From positions 1,922,001 through 1,986,000 of the forward strand of contig JAGPYM010000006.1 in assembly GCA_020736575.1 (NCBI GenBank): a stretch of 64,000 nt of DNA. The letters run 5' to 3'. The translations under genes and the position numbers were made by a program. The DNA is from Thelonectria olida (lineage: Eukaryota > Ascomycota > Sordariomycetes > Hypocreales > Nectriaceae). The notes beneath the pieces are model-generated. The model worked only from the letters and a program-made list of their open reading frames with translations. It ran no database searches and was not told the DNA's origin. Shown one piece after another: positions 32,067-43,841 of the stretch (position 1 is the first letter of the stretch; every line of letters begins with the position of its first letter).

Positions 32067-35000
32067 TTAGGCAAAGTTGTCTGACCGATCCACCCAGATG
32101 TCTTCCAGCTCAGCAAAGCTGTGGAAATGGACCGGGCGATGCTGGTCGCTGTAAAAGGGCATTGGCGTATCAAGCTTGACGTGCACAGGCTTCTTCTCCA
32201 TGCCGGCAAAGGCGCTGCCCATGAAACTGTAGTTCCACCTACCATCGTCGGGAACCAGGAAAAAGCCCTTGAATCTCGGGCTCAGCAAAAGTTTGCGCTT
32301 CTCGCCCATGGTTGTCGAGAATCCCTGAGGCTGGTCGCTCTGCGTGTCCTTGTTCTCCGCTCCCCACTTGTAACCATCGGGCGTAAGGCCCCATGCAGAC
32401 AACGAAACACTGCCAGGGGTGAAGGAAACAGACACAGTGACAGTGGTCGTATTGTCCCACTCTGAGTGCGCATCTAGAAGCTTGGAATGCTCCGTCACAT
32501 CGGTGGCCGACATGTACGGGAGCTCGTTGCCGGACAAGGTATGAATCACGCCAAGCGGTTCCATGCCCTCTAAAAACTCGCTCTGTGGAAGCTGCTGTGG
32601 TAGCTGCACACTGCGTAGGCCACCGATCTGAGGAATCATGACGATACACTTGATCTCCTTAACTTGATCGTTGTCGGGAGCAGACGAACCGTACAGGTAG
32701 CCAGCCACTTGCACCCTCAAGTCTGCAATCGTGATAAATCGCTTGAGAATGTTATTAGGCATAACGTAGGTAATGTCATCCGAGTCGTTGTCAACAGAGG
32801 AGACATAGATGTTCTTGGCTCTGGTCCGTAGGTTCGAAGTAGCAATGGCACGGGTTCGCCATTCGGTCTTGGAGGAAAAGGTCTGTCGCTCGTACATGGA
32901 AGTGGATGCCACAATGATCTCCTCGCCGTGGATGTTCTGGGTCTTCGTTGTCACTGCAGTCATCTGCTGCTGCTCTTGTTGTTGCCTCTCAATCTCGGCA
33001 GCCTGCTGTCGCTGCATGGAAGGAGCTGAGATCTCCATACCCAGGATGATATCTCGAACTTCGCTGCTCGTCAAACTAGAGACGTTGACGTTGTTCTTCT
33101 TTCCGTAATCATTCAGGATGAGATCACGGAGCTGAGTTTCAACCTTGATCCAGTCCTCGTCAGACAGCGATGGCCAGATGTGATGCTCATGGGTAATGAC
33201 AGTCTTGTCGGGTCGGAGAATCAACTTCGTCTTGTCCGGGTTGACGTGTAGGGCACGGAGGATCAGGATCAGACGAGAGAAAGCAGTGTAAGAGGAGACG
33301 CTCTTCAGCCACTCATCGTACAGATTAAAGAGCACCATCTGCGGCTCAGTGGCACGCAATATCATGTCTCCCAGCTTCTCGACCTTCATGGCAGCCTGGA
33401 AGGGGAGCTGCAGTTCCGAGGCGCGGATGGAGATGTTGGGGAAGTCGAGCAGATGCACTTCGAGAGGATCCAAAAGACCCTTGCGCGTAACAATAAGTTG
33501 CTTCGGTTGTTCTTCCACGGGCAGTGAGCGGATCAGAGCCGCGACTTCTTCGGCAGTCTTCCACTTTGCCAGCTGACCGAGACGTTTCTGTCCCGCCCAG
33601 ACGCTGGTGTGAATGATCTTCAGGAAGAGCTGACCAGTACGGGGGTTAAAGATGAAGATGGCGCCATTGATGGGCTTGGTGGTCAAGTTACCCTCGAACG
33701 TTTTGTGAATGGTGACACGGTAGACGTTGGTGTCATCAATGAACAACTGGGTCTGGTTACTGAAGAGTTCAGAGTAGTTCTGGGAGTTCAGGAACTCCTG
33801 ATTACTCTCGGAAGCATACAACTGGAGACCCTTTCGGATACGCTCACGCAAGACATAAAGAGCCGGGTTGGCCTTCATGATCTTAGACATGGCCTGCTGG
33901 ACAAGAACCTTCAAGCCGGGGAAGTACATTCCATAGGCAGAATAAAGGTTGTAGGCAAGATCGATACCAACCATGAGACCAGTGGCAGAGGGGTAGATAC
34001 TGGCGCTATCGGTAGTGTAGTCGAGGTACTTGGCGCGAGTGTATCGTTCGATGTCGTGAGAGTCGTAATCACCATATCGGAGCTGGACATCCACCCAAAA
34101 CTTGTTGGTAGTGGTGGGCTCAATGACATCCTTCGTATCGTAGAGAAGAGATGGCCGGGTGACGTTCCATTTGTGGCTGGCAAAGAGCAAAACATCGGCA
34201 CAAGAGCTGTTCATCTTGTAAGACTTTCGAGGATGGATGGTTTCCTTTTGAACAGTCTCGATACCTAGCGACTCCAATTCTTGGTCAAACACCTGGCAAA
34301 GATCCATGACGACAGACTCGTGGATCTTCTGCCACAAATGGGCTCGGAAGATCTGGATGAGTGAGATCTTCAGAGTGGGAATCTTGCCGTGCAAGAAGAT
34401 ACCAGTCAGATCAAGCTGGACCTGGAAACCAACGTAGACGTTGGCTCGGTTGATGGTTGGTGACCACCACAGGGTAAAACGACGATTAGGAATCTGGTTC
34501 AAACCAGATCGCTGAGCGTTCGTCAACTTCTTGAACTTCATGGACTCTTCAAAACCACTGTTGTGGAGCACAAGATAGTCATGTCGCATATAAAGCTGGT
34601 CTCCATCCACCCGGAAACCAGCCCAGTCGGTAGGCTCTGACTCCAGCACCATGTCCTCGACGACAAAGCTGTGGACAGACTCGTTCGAGTGCTTGAAGCC
34701 GGGTGATCTAAAGACTCTGTGTTTACTCCTCTCCCCAGACTCTAGTGCTGCAAACTCGGCGGCTGTCATCTCAACAGTATCGTAACGCTCAGTTCCCGAA
34801 ACTGCTTCAGTGCCGCTCTTCTCTTTGTGGAGGACCAGGATATGGTTTGTAGTAACGACAAGATCTTCAATGTCGCTAGCAATCTTGATTCGATAGAGGC
34901 GGTCTTTGCCATTGACCACGTTGAAGGCACGTCGAGGTCCTCCATCGGGACCCAAAAGCAGATCGCCTTCCTTCACGTCCTCGACCGCGACCTGGGAATG

Positions 35001-38000
35001 ATCGTACCGGAGCAGCATCGTCCCGTTAGCAAGGCAAGCCTTCTCCCAGAAGAGACCCTCCCAAGACGGGAATCCTGTTGCCTTGAAGAGAGTGTGCTCC
35101 AGGATAGTTTCTACACCACCCAGGGCTTGAATAACATCAGTTCGGTAAGCGTTAAGGTTCCACAGCTTGCCGTCATGACGCTGACTGGTCCACCAGAAGG
35201 GGTTGCTCTTCATCAGCTGGTAAAGCTTGAACTCAGAACGAGCACGGAAACCCTTGTCGAAACTCAGGGTACTTCGGTCCTTCTGGAACAGGGTATTGAT
35301 ACGAGGAAGACCACGATCCCAGCTGTCCTCGAGGTCTTCAAGAGTCAGACGACGGTTCTGCTGGTTGGCCTCAAGTCGCTTCTGGGAGTACTCTGTCCAA
35401 ACTCGCTGAGAATCAATGAACTCGGCTTCCCACGGAATGATGTAACGGAAAATGTTTGGAATCAACGTCTCTTCGTCGTGGCTCATACCAGCTCGATAGT
35501 GAGTAACACCAGTGTCGGTTTGTTGCGACCAACGCTTGTCACTAGCCGGGATCAAGATATGAGACCCGGAAATCATGCCAAGACCACCCAGCTCCTTTGG
35601 GGTATAGAAAACAGCAGGAGGAAAACGCGAAGGCATTTTCGAGTTCAGGCCAATCTTGACTCGAGTCTGAATCTTCGTCTCACACTTGACAATGGTGTCT
35701 AGTAGCTCGACGGTTGAGACAGCGGCCTCTCGGTAGTAGGTGAAGAGCGCGATCAAAGCAGTGTTCCACTTGTTAGCGATCTTGGTGAAGGTAGTGGATC
35801 CAGAAGACATAAGAATCTGTCTGATGCGATTGTTGAACTTGTGGATGTCTTCCTCCGTGACCTGGAGGAAAGCGTGCGCGGTGCGCTCCTTGGTGGTGTT
35901 ATCGACTAATGACCAGACGCTGTCCTTGACTGGGAACTCCTCGTTCTGGTTCCGAATCTTGGGCAGGATACGGACCTCAAAGCCACACATGGAGAAGAGA
36001 AGGTTGGGGTTGTCACGACTATAGACACTGACAAAGCTGTCGTCCCAGTCAATCGTGGTGACAGATCGAGGAAGGCGATTCTTGATATCCCAGAACACGG
36101 CTCGGCCAAGGTTGACATCATGACGCATCAGACGCATGCGGGAGTCTCTTGGCCAGCACTTCTTGCTCTTGTATCCGATAACGTTCTCGAAGTTGGGATC
36201 CGGTTGCTCGGTAAGGAAGCGCTGGATAAGATCTCTTGACTCTTCTGCTGTGAATCGGAAGAAGATCCAAATCTTATCAATGTATCGAGTGTATAGGCGG
36301 ATGGGATGCCTAGTCTCTGTCTCACGATCACGAAACTGCAAGAAATCGTTGGGGCCTTGTGCGGGTCCAGCAATCTCACTGGCTCGCTGAGGACCAAGCA
36401 GTAAAAGATCTAGAACAAGACCGTAGTACTGGAACACGAATGCCGAGAACTGGAGGCCTCGAATCATGCCATAGCTGTTGACATGGTTCATGTCCTTGTA
36501 GGTAAGCTGGACATTGTTCTTGGCGGTAATATAGTCCGCCAAATTGTGATCCATGATCAAGCGCAGAAGAGAGTTGAGCAATGTCAGTTCCATCTTCTCA
36601 TAGACCTTTGAGAGCTCAGTCTCAATCAGGACGTTGCATTCTCCGTTCTCCGTCTCCCACACACCACTGAGGTTATTGATACCTTGAGCCCACTTGTACG
36701 TCAAGAGGGGGGGCACCTCAGAATCAGATGGTTTGATCCAAGCGGGGAAGAGATGACGCTGATCAGCCTGGTACCAGAGGTATTGATCCAGGTAAGCATC
36801 GCTGATCTTCTCGATAGGCTCGATATCGTACACAGGGTTGATAGTGCTGTAGTTGTCGTTCATGTCGATATTTACCTCCTTGAAGGCTCGCTGCGTGAGG
36901 AGGAAACGCTTGATACGCTCCAGAGTGGTTCCGGGACTATCATAAGCCTGCTCAATTAGAGCCAACTCTTCACGCTGACTTTGGTTGAGACGACCCTTGA
37001 CGGAATAAGCCTCTCTGAGTCGCTCAAGCGCAAGAATAAGGATCTTGGTGTCGTGTTTGTATGAGACACTGGGGAAAGGGATGGGAGAAAACTTTCGCGA
37101 TTCCAGCCAGTGAACAGTGGTGGTGTAGATAGCAACAGCCTCCTCAGACGAGACGTAGGGACCGTCCTTCATGTGGTTGTGCTGTCGCTCCTGTTCAGCC
37201 TTCAACCAAAGTCGTGTGAGACGACCAACATTCTTCTTGGCCACAGTCTTGTCAACAGTAGCTCCTCGTCGAATGCGCTCACGGTTATAGTGGGCAACAG
37301 AGATCCACCAGTCAGCCTTCGATTTGACATATCGGAGAATGATGTTCTCGATAGGCGCTGGTAGGCCAGGAACCTTCCAGGGAATGTTGCTCTTCCAGCA
37401 TCTCCAGGCCTCAGAAAGATGCTGAAGGACGGTGTTGACCTTGTTCTGTTTGATGCCTTCAGGCATCATATCCATCAGGTCAGCCATGACGGACGCTCGA
37501 AGTTCCAGGTCAAAGTGGGACTCGACACGTTGCTTCGTGACTGTCTTGGCAACACCCTTGCTGTGACGGCCTTCGAACTGTCGAGACAACAGGTTTCCAA
37601 GCCATCTCTCAAGTAGAGGGATGATACCTCGCATGAAGAATAGCCAAACTCTCCAGGCAGGTGCCCAGAAGCCACATCCAGGGCCCTTTCCGACAGGTCC
37701 AGAGTTGAATCGGTAGTAAATTAGATGCTTCAGATCTTTGCAGGTTCGGATCTGGTGCATCAACTTGTACTTGTAGCGGTACATACCCGTAAGCTGGCCG
37801 ACATGGTTGAAGGCATACAAAATACCATCAGCCAGTTGGAAAGCATCAATGTTACCCAATCTGTATTGCACTTGAGCATCAACAATGAGCTTGGTCAGTC
37901 TCAAAATCTCACGCATCAGATGGAAAGCATTTCCAAATCGAGACTTTTTTCGCTCCTTGGTGGTGAGCGTCTTGACAGGCTTCAGGTTGAAATTGTAGTC

Positions 38001-39650
38001 GAGATGGAGATATGTGAGGTTCTTTCGGTGAATGAGTAGATTCAGCATGTTGAAACCCTGGCGACACACTTGTAGACCAGCCTCAACCCAGTCAATGGTC
38101 GTTTGCTGGAAGAATTTGGTCTGCTTCAAAGAAGTGAGTAGATTTTGCTTGTTCTGAGCCTTGGGCTTCTTCTTGTGGAGCTCGTTTAGAACGAAGTTTT
38201 TCAGGAGCTTCTGGTATGAGACTCGGACCTTGACTGGCGGTCGGTCAGAGGGGGCATGCTCGAGATACCATTGCTTGACCAAGGGCACATCCTGGGCTCG
38301 AACCATTCGTCCCGAACGGCGGTCGAAGGGAAAGGGGGCCCACCACAGCTCAACTGCTGAAGAAGTGTACTCATTCTCAAGATCTTCGTCGGCGAGGAAG
38401 GGCTCAGTACCGGCGGGTAGTTGGAAGGCGTCCTCGTCGGGCTCTTCGTTCTTTCCGGCCCCAAATAGCTCATCTTCAAGGGACACTTCCACGTTCTTAG
38501 GGGTCACCGTTCGGGATGAGATAGGGTTGATCCGGCGATCAAAGTGGAAGGTTGGGAGATCAGGATCATCCGCTCGATTGAAGACAACCTGGGGATACGA
38601 GTGCCATGACTGGTGCACGCTTCGGGGCAGGGAGTTGTAGAGGTATGGGTACGCCACTCGAAATTCGGTTCGAATGGGGTTTCTGAAGATAATGCGGTCG
38701 ATGGCATTGAACTCGCCAAAGTCCTCGTCGTTAGGATCAATATCCTTGTATAACGGTTCAAATCGAGGGCCACCTGGTAGGGCAACATTAAGAGCCTTGG
38801 CCGACAACAAACTCTTCAGGTCGAACAGATAGAAGTAATTCTTATCCACCACGTCGGAGATGAGGGGTCGACTGAGACGGAGGAGAGTAGCCATCTGGGG
38901 CAACGTGAGATTCCAGGACTTGTAGCTAGGTCCGTTGACATGGGGGGTGTCAAGCAGAGGTCGATAATCGTAGAACCATTCATATACTGCCTCATCGTCT
39001 TCCTCATCCAGTTCCATCTGAATAGGCTCCAGGGGTTCTACATCTTCAATGTTCTCGGACCACGACAGTGGAGGTTCTTCGTCGTCAAAAGGCGGGAATC
39101 GCATGCGCTTAAACAATCTTCGGTCGGCCTTCTCCTTTCGCATGAATGTCCACATCATAGCCCACTGCGCAAAGAATACGGGCTCGATAACTCGGGGGAT
39201 TTCGTTGACGAGGGTGAGACAACCGTTGACATGGTAGAGAACCTTGACTTCGCGCGCAGATTCCCAAGGCATAGGCATGTTCTCGAGAAGCTTCAGGACT
39301 GCGTGTGGCATGAACTTCAGGGCTCCGAGGTAGCTTCGCTTGTCGTTGGTGTACTTTTTCTGCGACACATCGCCAATGTCCTTGACGATCTTGCGCAGAT
39401 GCTCAGGGGGCATGTCGGCCTTTTGAGTCTGCACGAACCCGCCTTTTCTCTTCTCGCCAAAGCGGTTGCGCTGATTCCGAAGCCATTCCTTCTTCTTCTG
39501 CGCAAACTTAGCGACCTGGGGGTCGGTCGGGGGACGGTAGCCTGGAGGGGGAGGCGCCGGGGCTGATGGAGGAGGCGGCAGCGAGGATGAGGGCGGAGGA
39601 GGAGGAGGAGGCCCCCAGCCGGGGGGTGGCGGCGGCGGGAGCTGCGACAT
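32067..39650 (-). CDS. prp8: spliceosome core protein PRP8 with mini-intein
   Basis: This is one exon of 2527 residues from ATG 39650. The N-terminus is proline-rich. The body shows PRP8 hallmarks in order: [19 protein letters not shown], the reverse-transcriptase-like core with [19 protein letters not shown], the endonuclease-like segment with [17 protein letters not shown], the RNase H-like region, and the C-terminal Jab1/MPN-like domain ending [16 protein letters not shown]8 sits at the heart of U5 snRNP and the catalytic spliceosome. Residues 1539-1697 are a 159-residue intein, so the mature protein is 2368 residues, the usual length. Because PRP8 is essential, protein splicing must work. 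The gene has no spliceosomal intron. Confidence 0.97.
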   Translation of the reverse strand: MSQLPPPPPPGWGPPPPPPPSSSLPPPPSAPAPPPPGYRPPTDPQVAKFAQKKKEWLRNQRNRFGEKRKGGFVQTQKADMPPEHLRKIVKDIGDVSQKKYTNDKRSYLGALKFMPHAVLKLLENMPMPWESAREVKVLYHVNGCLTLVNEIPRVIEPVFFAQWAMMWTFMRKEKADRRLFKRMRFPPFDDEEPPLSWSENIEDVEPLEPIQMELDEEDDEAVYEWFYDYRPLLDTPHVNGPSYKSWNLTLPQMATLLRLSRPLISDVVDKNYFYLFDLKSLLSAKALNVALPGGPRFEPLYKDIDPNDEDFGEFNAIDRIIFRNPIRTEFRVAYPYLYNSLPRSVHQSWHSYPQVVFNRADDPDLPTFHFDRRINPISSRTVTPKNVEVSLEDELFGAGKNEEPDEDAFQLPAGTEPFLADEDLENEYTSSAVELWWAPFPFDRRSGRMVRAQDVPLVKQWYLEHAPSDRPPVKVRVSYQKLLKNFVLNELHKKKPKAQNKQNLLTSLKQTKFFQQTTIDWVEAGLQVCRQGFNMLNLLIHRKNLTYLHLDYNFNLKPVKTLTTKERKKSRFGNAFHLMREILRLTKLIVDAQVQYRLGNIDAFQLADGILYAFNHVGQLTGMYRYKYKLMHQIRTCKDLKHLIYYRFNSGPVGKGPGCGFWAPAWRVWLFFMRGIIPLLERWLGNLLSRQFEGRHSKGVAKTVTKQRVESHFDLELRASVMADLMDMMPEGIKQNKVNTVLQHLSEAWRCWKSNIPWKVPGLPAPIENIILRYVKSKADWWISVAHYNRERIRRGATVDKTVAKKNVGRLTRLWLKAEQERQHNHMKDGPYVSSEEAVAIYTTTVHWLESRKFSPIPFPSVSYKHDTKILILALERLREAYSVKGRLNQSQREELALIEQAYDSPGTTLERIKRFLLTQRAFKEVNIDMNDNYSTINPVYDIEPIEKISDAYLDQYLWYQADQRHLFPAWIKPSDSEVPPLLTYKWAQGINNLSGVWETENGECNVLIETELSKVYEKMELTLLNSLLRLIMDHNLADYITAKNNVQLTYKDMNHVNSYGMIRGLQFSAFVFQYYGLVLDLLLLGPQRASEIAGPAQGPNDFLQFRDRETETRHPIRLYTRYIDKIWIFFRFTAEESRDLIQRFLTEQPDPNFENVIGYKSKKCWPRDSRMRLMRHDVNLGRAVFWDIKNRLPRSVTTIDWDDSFVSVYSRDNPNLLFSMCGFEVRILPKIRNQNEEFPVKDSVWSLVDNTTKERTAHAFLQVTEEDIHKFNNRIRQILMSSGSTTFTKIANKWNTALIALFTYYREAAVSTVELLDTIVKCETKIQTRVKIGLNSKMPSRFPPAVFYTPKELGGLGMISGSHILIPASDKRWSQQTDTGVTHYRAGMSHDEETLIPNIFRYIIPWEAEFIDSQRVWTEYSQKRLEANQQNRRLTLEDLEDSWDRGLPRINTLFQKDRSTLSFDKGFRARSEFKLYQLMKSNPFWWTSQRHDGKLWNLNAYRTDVIQALGGVETILEHTLFKATGFPSWEGLFWEKACLANGTMLLRYDHSQVAVEDVKEGDLLLGPDGGPRRAFNVVNGKDRLYRIKIASDIEDLVVTTNHILVLHKEKSGTEAVSGTERYDTVEMTAAEFAALESGERSKHRVFRSPGFKHSNESVHSFVVEDMVLESEPTDWAGFRVDGDQLYMRHDYLVLHNSGFEESMKFKKLTNAQRSGLNQIPNRRFTLWWSPTINRANVYVGFQVQLDLTGIFLHGKIPTLKISLIQIFRAHLWQKIHESVVMDLCQVFDQELESLGIETVQKETIHPRKSYKMNSSCADVLLFASHKWNVTRPSLLYDTKDVIEPTTTNKFWVDVQLRYGDYDSHDIERYTRAKYLDYTTDSASIYPSATGLMVGIDLAYNLYSAYGMYFPGLKVLVQQAMSKIMKANPALYVLRERIRKGLQLYASESNQEFLNSQNYSELFSNQTQLFIDDTNVYRVTIHKTFEGNLTTKPINGAIFIFNPRTGQLFLKIIHTSVWAGQKRLGQLAKWKTAEEVAALIRSLPVEEQPKQLIVTRKGLLDPLEVHLLDFPNISIRASELQLPFQAAMKVEKLGDMILRATEPQMVLFNLYDEWLKSVSSYTAFSRLILILRALHVNPDKTKLILRPDKTVITHEHHIWPSLSDEDWIKVETQLRDLILNDYGKKNNVNVSSLTSSEVRDIILGMEISAPSMQRQQAAEIERQQQEQQQMTAVTTKTQNIHGEEIIVASTSMYERQTFSSKTEWRTRAIATSNLRTRAKNIYVSSVDNDSDDITYVMPNNILKRFITIADLRVQVAGYLYGSSAPDNDQVKEIKCIVMIPQIGGLRSVQLPQQLPQSEFLEGMEPLGVIHTLSGNELPYMSATDVTEHSKLLDAHSEWDNTTTVTVSVSFTPGSVSLSAWGLTPDGYKWGAENKDTQSDQPQGFSTTMGEKRKLLLSPRFKGFFLVPDDGRWNYSFMGSAFAGMEKKPVHVKLDTPMPFYSDQHRPVHFHSFAELEDIWVDRSDNFA
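34560..35036 (-). mobile_element. PRP8 mini-intein (159 aa, no homing endonuclease)
   Basis: The insertion begins with Cys ([12 protein letters not shown]) after GLFWEKA and ends YLVLHN before Ser of [11 protein letters not shown]. Removing it restores the continuous conserved PRP8 segment FWEKASGFEES. Splicing blocks are present: block A with the nucleophilic Cys1, block B with [10 protein letters not shown] (the TxxH pattern), a block F-like [10 protein letters not shown] stretch, and block G with the penultimate His and terminal Asn. The +1 residue is Ser. Only about 50 linker residues separate blocks B and F, so there is no LAGLIDADG endonuclease. The site is the one used by the Cryptococcus and Aspergillus PRP8 inteins. 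All key residues are intact, which suggests it is active. Confidence 0.95.
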
Positions 39651-40505
39651 GATGACTTCGCGATGCGATCGAATGTCGATGGATCGTGGAGCTGCCGGTC
39701 GAAGGCTTCACGCCGTCGCGCCTATTCCGACGCGATTTCCACTTCTAGATCCCTTGACGCAAAATCAAGGTCGCGGAAATGGGTTTTTCGCGGGGTTCGG
39801 TTGATGAAATAGATGCCGGTCGCGCAGATTTTTTGCAAGGCGACGACCAAGGCAACGTTGTTGCTAAGCTCTGCATATCCCAGTCGCCTTCATCACGACA
39901 AATTTCTGGTAGGATGAGAGACGCGCTAGGCATAAGTGGGTCAGTCACGTGACTCTATCCGTGGATATCACAGCATCTATGAAATTTGAGCTTTGAAAGG
40001 TAGGGTTTTTGAATTGATGAATGCGTGTGCTCTGTATATCTGCGTTGGTTAGATTTCATTGTGTGCTATCTGAGGAGTCTGAGTTTTGAGGTTTTGCATC
40101 ATCGTTGGGTACCTTAGATCTCAGGAGTGGAGATGAGACAGACGAAGTCAGTTTCATCAAAGCTGGAAGGAAGAAAATTGCAATCTCTAGCGTATATAAT
40201 ATCACCAAAATGCATGAAACCCTCCATTGAATAAACTCAAGTATCAAAAAACTCAATACCGTAATGCATCAATTGTAAAATGTTACCTCAATTGAGTCAG
40301 AAACCTGGCACATTCTGTTCACTCGAAGCTATAGGGTAAGCTGCAAATGGCGGACCAATGGGGTTCATTTGATTTTAGTTACCTAAGCCGGAATCCCCAA
40401 CTCCCGCGAATCGTCGGCTTGTTGTGGACGATCTTCAGCTCGACCACGACGCCGTCCAATTCACTCCAACCGCTCCAGCAAGACATCCGCTGCCGTCGAG
40501 TCAAA
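39651..40505. promoter_or_regulatory. divergent region PRP8 / complex I B15
   Basis: This 855-bp spacer lies between the divergent PRP8 and complex I subunit genes. It is AT-rich in the middle (40000-40300). No gene, tRNA or clear regulatory site is recognised. Confidence 0.35.
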
Positions 40506-40896
40506 ATGGCGCACCTCAGTATGATTCGTACTGCTTCCATTGACCGTTTGCCGCTAACCGCAGCCGTATAGACGTCAAGCCCGACCCTGCTTACCTGAAA
40601 TATCAGTGTGCGTGACTTCCCTCTCGTCCCTCGATCCGATCACGACGTCGAACTCACCTAATGCGATGAAATATAGCTATGCAGAAGGTCCGACACAAGT
40701 ACTTCCGATGGACCCCTCGAACTGCCAGAATCACCTTCATCTACGTCGCCGTGATCCCCAGCATCATGGGTTACATTGCCTACAAGACCGATGTGAGTTG
40801 TGTGGGCGACTTTGACGAACGCAGCCGACTAACGACACAAAGGGACTCTGGGACTTCCGAGCGAAGCGAAAGGGCGACTTGATTTACGAGAAATAA
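40506..40896 (+). CDS. NADH:ubiquinone oxidoreductase B15-like subunit (NDUFB4 type)
   Basis: Four small exons, 40506-40518, 40572-40607, 40677-40792 and 40843-40896, give a 72-residue protein. It reads MAHLNVKPDPAYLKYQSM, then the conserved RHKYFRWTPRTARITF, one membrane segment (IYVAVIPSIMGYIAY) and a short basic tail ending RKGDLIYEK. The introns of 53, 69 and 50 bp have GT...AG borders, and each joint keeps the frame. The pattern fits the single-span B15/NDUFB4 accessory subunit of mitochondrial complex I in fungi. It is too fragmented to appear as one open frame and is easily missed. The exon 2 donor was chosen (GTGCGT at 40608) because only it yields the conserved reading. Confidence 0.8.
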
Positions 40897-41104
40897 CTGC
40901 AACCGAGAGTGTGTGATGCGTGGAATTTGTACATTTATTGGGTTCAGTCTGGGATAGAGCCTACATCGGAATCCAGTCAAGAGATCGACAGTGCAACAAC
41001 TATGGGATTCGATTGACGTGAATAACCCACCTGGAGTGCTGATAAATTGGGTATAATTAAATGTGACACTCTCCTGGACGTTAACAACTCTGGGTATCAT
41101 TGGT

Positions 41105-42014
41105 TTACCGCCGCCCTCGACCTCTTGGCTTGCCTGGAGGACCATCTGGTAACCTCTCCCCTCTCCTCCAATCTCCCAGGGGAAACCCAGGTCCTCCACC
41201 CTCTCTCCAAGATCCCCTTCCTCGGAAACTACCACGACCGAAGCCGTTCTCCCGATCCCGACCCTGATATCCCCCACGATAAGGACTGCGCCCGATCTTC
41301 AGTGGCTCTGGGGGCAATTCTCTCCGGATGCTCGATGCTGGAGCGACTGAGCCATCTGACAAGGGCGGTAGCACCGCGCATGATATGTAGTCTCCGACAA
41401 CGAATCGCGCATCGCTCAATGTCTTGTTCCCACGACTGCCTCCCTTCTCAGCTTCGTGTCCGCCTGCATCAAGGTCGTTCGATCCTTCTGGTCCCATCTC
41501 GTTTTCCCCTATGACTATGCTGCCAAGGTCCTTTACTGCAAAGCGAGGCTGGGAATCGCCGATAGAACTGGAATTCCGTAGATCTGGGAAAACAAGCTGG
41601 AAAACGAGTCGAGTACCAACGGCGGGGGGAGGTAGGAGGGAGGGTCTTGCGGCCGCCAGCTCGAGAGCGAGCTCTTTGAGGGTGCAGTCGGACCAAGTGT
41701 ATATCTGCACGTGTGATGGTAAAGGTTGCGATCCAAACTCTCCTGGTCTGTAAACGAAACAAGTTAGCATAAGACCTGAGCACCTTGTTGAGAGCTGTGA
41801 TATCGTGAAGATGCTCGTACTCAGGGAAAGCTCCAGTGCGATAGAAAAGATTGACGTGGAACGGCGCCGTGTCCTCCCGGGTCGATTTTGAGGGCGGCGA
41901 GACCATATCGGTGTCGCGACGTATATTTCGCAACGGTTGATCGAACAACAAACGTTCTTTACAAAGGCATAGTTCGTCGCACGCTGTTCCCATTGTTCGA
42001 GGGTTACCTAACAT
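41105..42014 (-). CDS. sap18: SAP18 (Sin3-associated polypeptide p18) homologue
   Basis: Exons 42014-41821 and 41747-41105 give 278 residues. The 73-bp intron (GTACGA to CAG) joins AFPE to PGEFG. The ubiquitin-like SAP18 domain is clear: PFHVNLFYRTGAF, HVQIYTWSDCTLKELALEL, then LVFQLVFPDL, FAVKDLGSI and FVVGDYISCAVLPP. About 65 residues beyond the domain form a Gly/Arg-rich RGG tail. SAP18 belongs to Sin3-HDAC corepressors and, with RNPS1 and Acinus, to the ASAP complex that is tied to splicing. The first Met (42014) may be followed by a weaker conserved N-terminus of about 40 residues. It starts 243 bp from PRP18, head to head. Confidence 0.88.
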
Positions 42015-42257
42015 GACGATGCGGAAGCCGCGGCCAACCCAGGAAGATTAGCCGGGATATTTCCGCAATCGATAAACGCAACATGCTCATCATGACTGAG
42101 TCGGACAACTTGAACTTGCCTCTTGCGACAACTTCTTGAATTCAACGACCATTAGGAACAGTATTATTTCTAGCATCCCCTCTAATTGAGAATCCACCAA
42201 TCCATTTAAAAATTACATCAATACCCTTGTTCCCGGCTCCAACCATCCTCTACGATC

Positions 42258-43349
42258 ATGGATTTCGCCGCGTTGATGAATAAGGAGCTATCCAAGTCCA
42301 AGAAGAAGAACGCCAGCGACGACAAAAAGTTTTTGAAACGCTCCGAAGTTGAAGCTCAACGCAAAGAAGCCTACCTTTCCGAACAAAAAGCCCTCGAAGC
42401 AGAACGAGAAGCCAAAGCTGCCGCTAAGCGCAAACGCGAGGAAGAGGTCAACGCCGAGAACGCCATTCGCGAAGAAAAACGTCGCAAGCTCGCCGAAGAG
42501 TCGCGGAAACATCGCGAAGAAGTGGAGGCTGAGGAGGAGCGCGCTCGACGCAAACGGCTCGGCCTTCCAGAGCTCGAGAAGAAGACAGAAGAGGAGGAGG
42601 ATAACGGTGATGGAGAAGACGACATTCCCGACGAGGAGCTGCTTGTAAAACTCAGAGCGCTGGGTGAACCGGCGGCGCTCTTTGGCGAAAGCCATTTAGG
42701 GAGATTACGACGCTATAGGAGATTGACAATGGTGTTGTCAAAGGGCCCGATACCAACGACACTGGAGCTGGTGGAGGAGAAGGATATGAAGTTGGACGGC
42801 AAGGTACCCAAGGACAAGGATGGCCGGAGGTGGTTATTCAGACAATTGGCGAGCTACTTCACGATGGTCCTCACGGAGTACGAGAAAGCAATGGAGGCTG
42901 AGCAGCGCGAGACGTCGACAAGCAAACACGCATACGCCGCCATGCTTCAAACCATCGACAGCATGAAGCCAGTAAGTCACGAGACCATCCTATTCTCTCA
43001 ACATAAACTAACAAACCGAAAACAGCTCTTCCGCAAATTTGAAAAGGATGATATTGACAATGGCATCCTGGAACCCGTGGTTGAAATCGTCCAAGCCCTC
43101 CAAGAGCGTCGCTATGTCGATGCGAACAACGGCTACCTACGTCTAAGCATCGGAAAGGCGGCCTGGCCTATTGGTGTCACCATGGTGGGTATCCACGAGC
43201 GAAGTGCGAGAGAGAAGCTCCACGACGGTGAAAAGGGCCACGTCATGGGCGACGAGATCACTCGCAAATACCTCCAGAGCATCAAGCGATGTCTCACCTT
43301 TGCGCAAGTGCGCTGGCCCCCGAGTGATCTGCGGCAGTTGATGGGTTGA
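42258..43349 (+). CDS. prp18: pre-mRNA splicing factor PRP18
   Basis: The frame spans 363 residues unspliced, but a 54-bp intron (42972-43025; GTAAGT, an ACTAAC branch site and CAG) most likely interrupts it between DSMKP and LFRKFEKDD, giving 345 residues. The N-terminal 130 residues are Lys/Glu-rich coiled coil with MDFAALMNKELSKSKKK at the start. A PRP4-like splicing factor motif follows (LRALGEPAALFGE, LRRYRR), then the five-helix Prp18 domain with NNGYLRLSIGKAAWPIGVTM, the conserved loop and core. Prp18 acts with Slu7 in the second catalytic step and contacts PRP8, which is encoded 3 kb away. The intron has no stop and its length is a multiple of three. Confidence 0.95.
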   Translation: MDFAALMNKELSKSKKKNASDDKKFLKRSEVEAQRKEAYLSEQKALEAEREAKAAAKRKREEEVNAENAIREEKRRKLAEESRKHREEVEAEEERARRKRLGLPELEKKTEEEEDNGDGEDDIPDEELLVKLRALGEPAALFGESHLGRLRRYRRLTMVLSKGPIPTTLELVEEKDMKLDGKVPKDKDGRRWLFRQLASYFTMVLTEYEKAMEAEQRETSTSKHAYAAMLQTIDSMKPVSHETILFSQHKLTNRKQLFRKFEKDDIDNGILEPVVEIVQALQERRYVDANNGYLRLSIGKAAWPIGVTMVGIHERSAREKLHDGEKGHVMGDEITRKYLQSIKRCLTFAQVRWPPSDLRQLMG

Positions 43350-43841
43350 AGGGGGAGAATTGCGGAGGAGACAGTTAAATACACCAGGGGTAAAAGGCCG
43401 GAGGGAACAACACTAGACGACGGGCAGTGAACCGAGGCGTCCATATTGATGATACCCACGCACATATTGAACAATAAGATGGAAATTTAGCCGGCTTGTC
43501 CTTCGGTCATTGATCGGGAATAAAAGCAGTCTCATGATTGGTGTCTTTTTGCAAAATACTATTCCCTATGCGCCTGATCTAATCTCGCAAGGAACGGATA
43601 CGTCTACGGACGTGCCGTGTAACCGGGACCCCAAACGCCTGGGCCGTGATTGAATGGATTCATCTCTGATCTGGCAGCGTCATGCATGTTCCATACCTTG
43701 TATGTTCGTTCTGCTCTGCCCCATACCGTACCATAATATCTCCCCTCAGAGACCTACTCTTTTGCCAAAGGAGCAGTCTTGTAGCATGTAGCATTTCCCC
43801 ATGCAGATATTGCTTCGAGTGGGAGAATAAAAAAAAGTCTT
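43350..43841. other. convergent 3' region PRP18 / CSN1
   Basis: This 492-bp tail-to-tail spacer holds two 3' untranslated regions. Nothing else is recognised. Confidence 0.4.

Noticed and set aside
34827..35702. 291-residue frame opposite the PRP8 intein, considered as a possible endonuclease
   Set aside because: It is antisense to conserved PRP8 and intein coding sequence, has no LAGLIDADG or HNH motif, and is explained as a shadow frame.
41748..41775. 28-bp alternative intron in SAP18 with donor GTCTTA
   Set aside because: Too short to be spliced; the 73-bp intron from the donor at 41820 gives the conserved junction.
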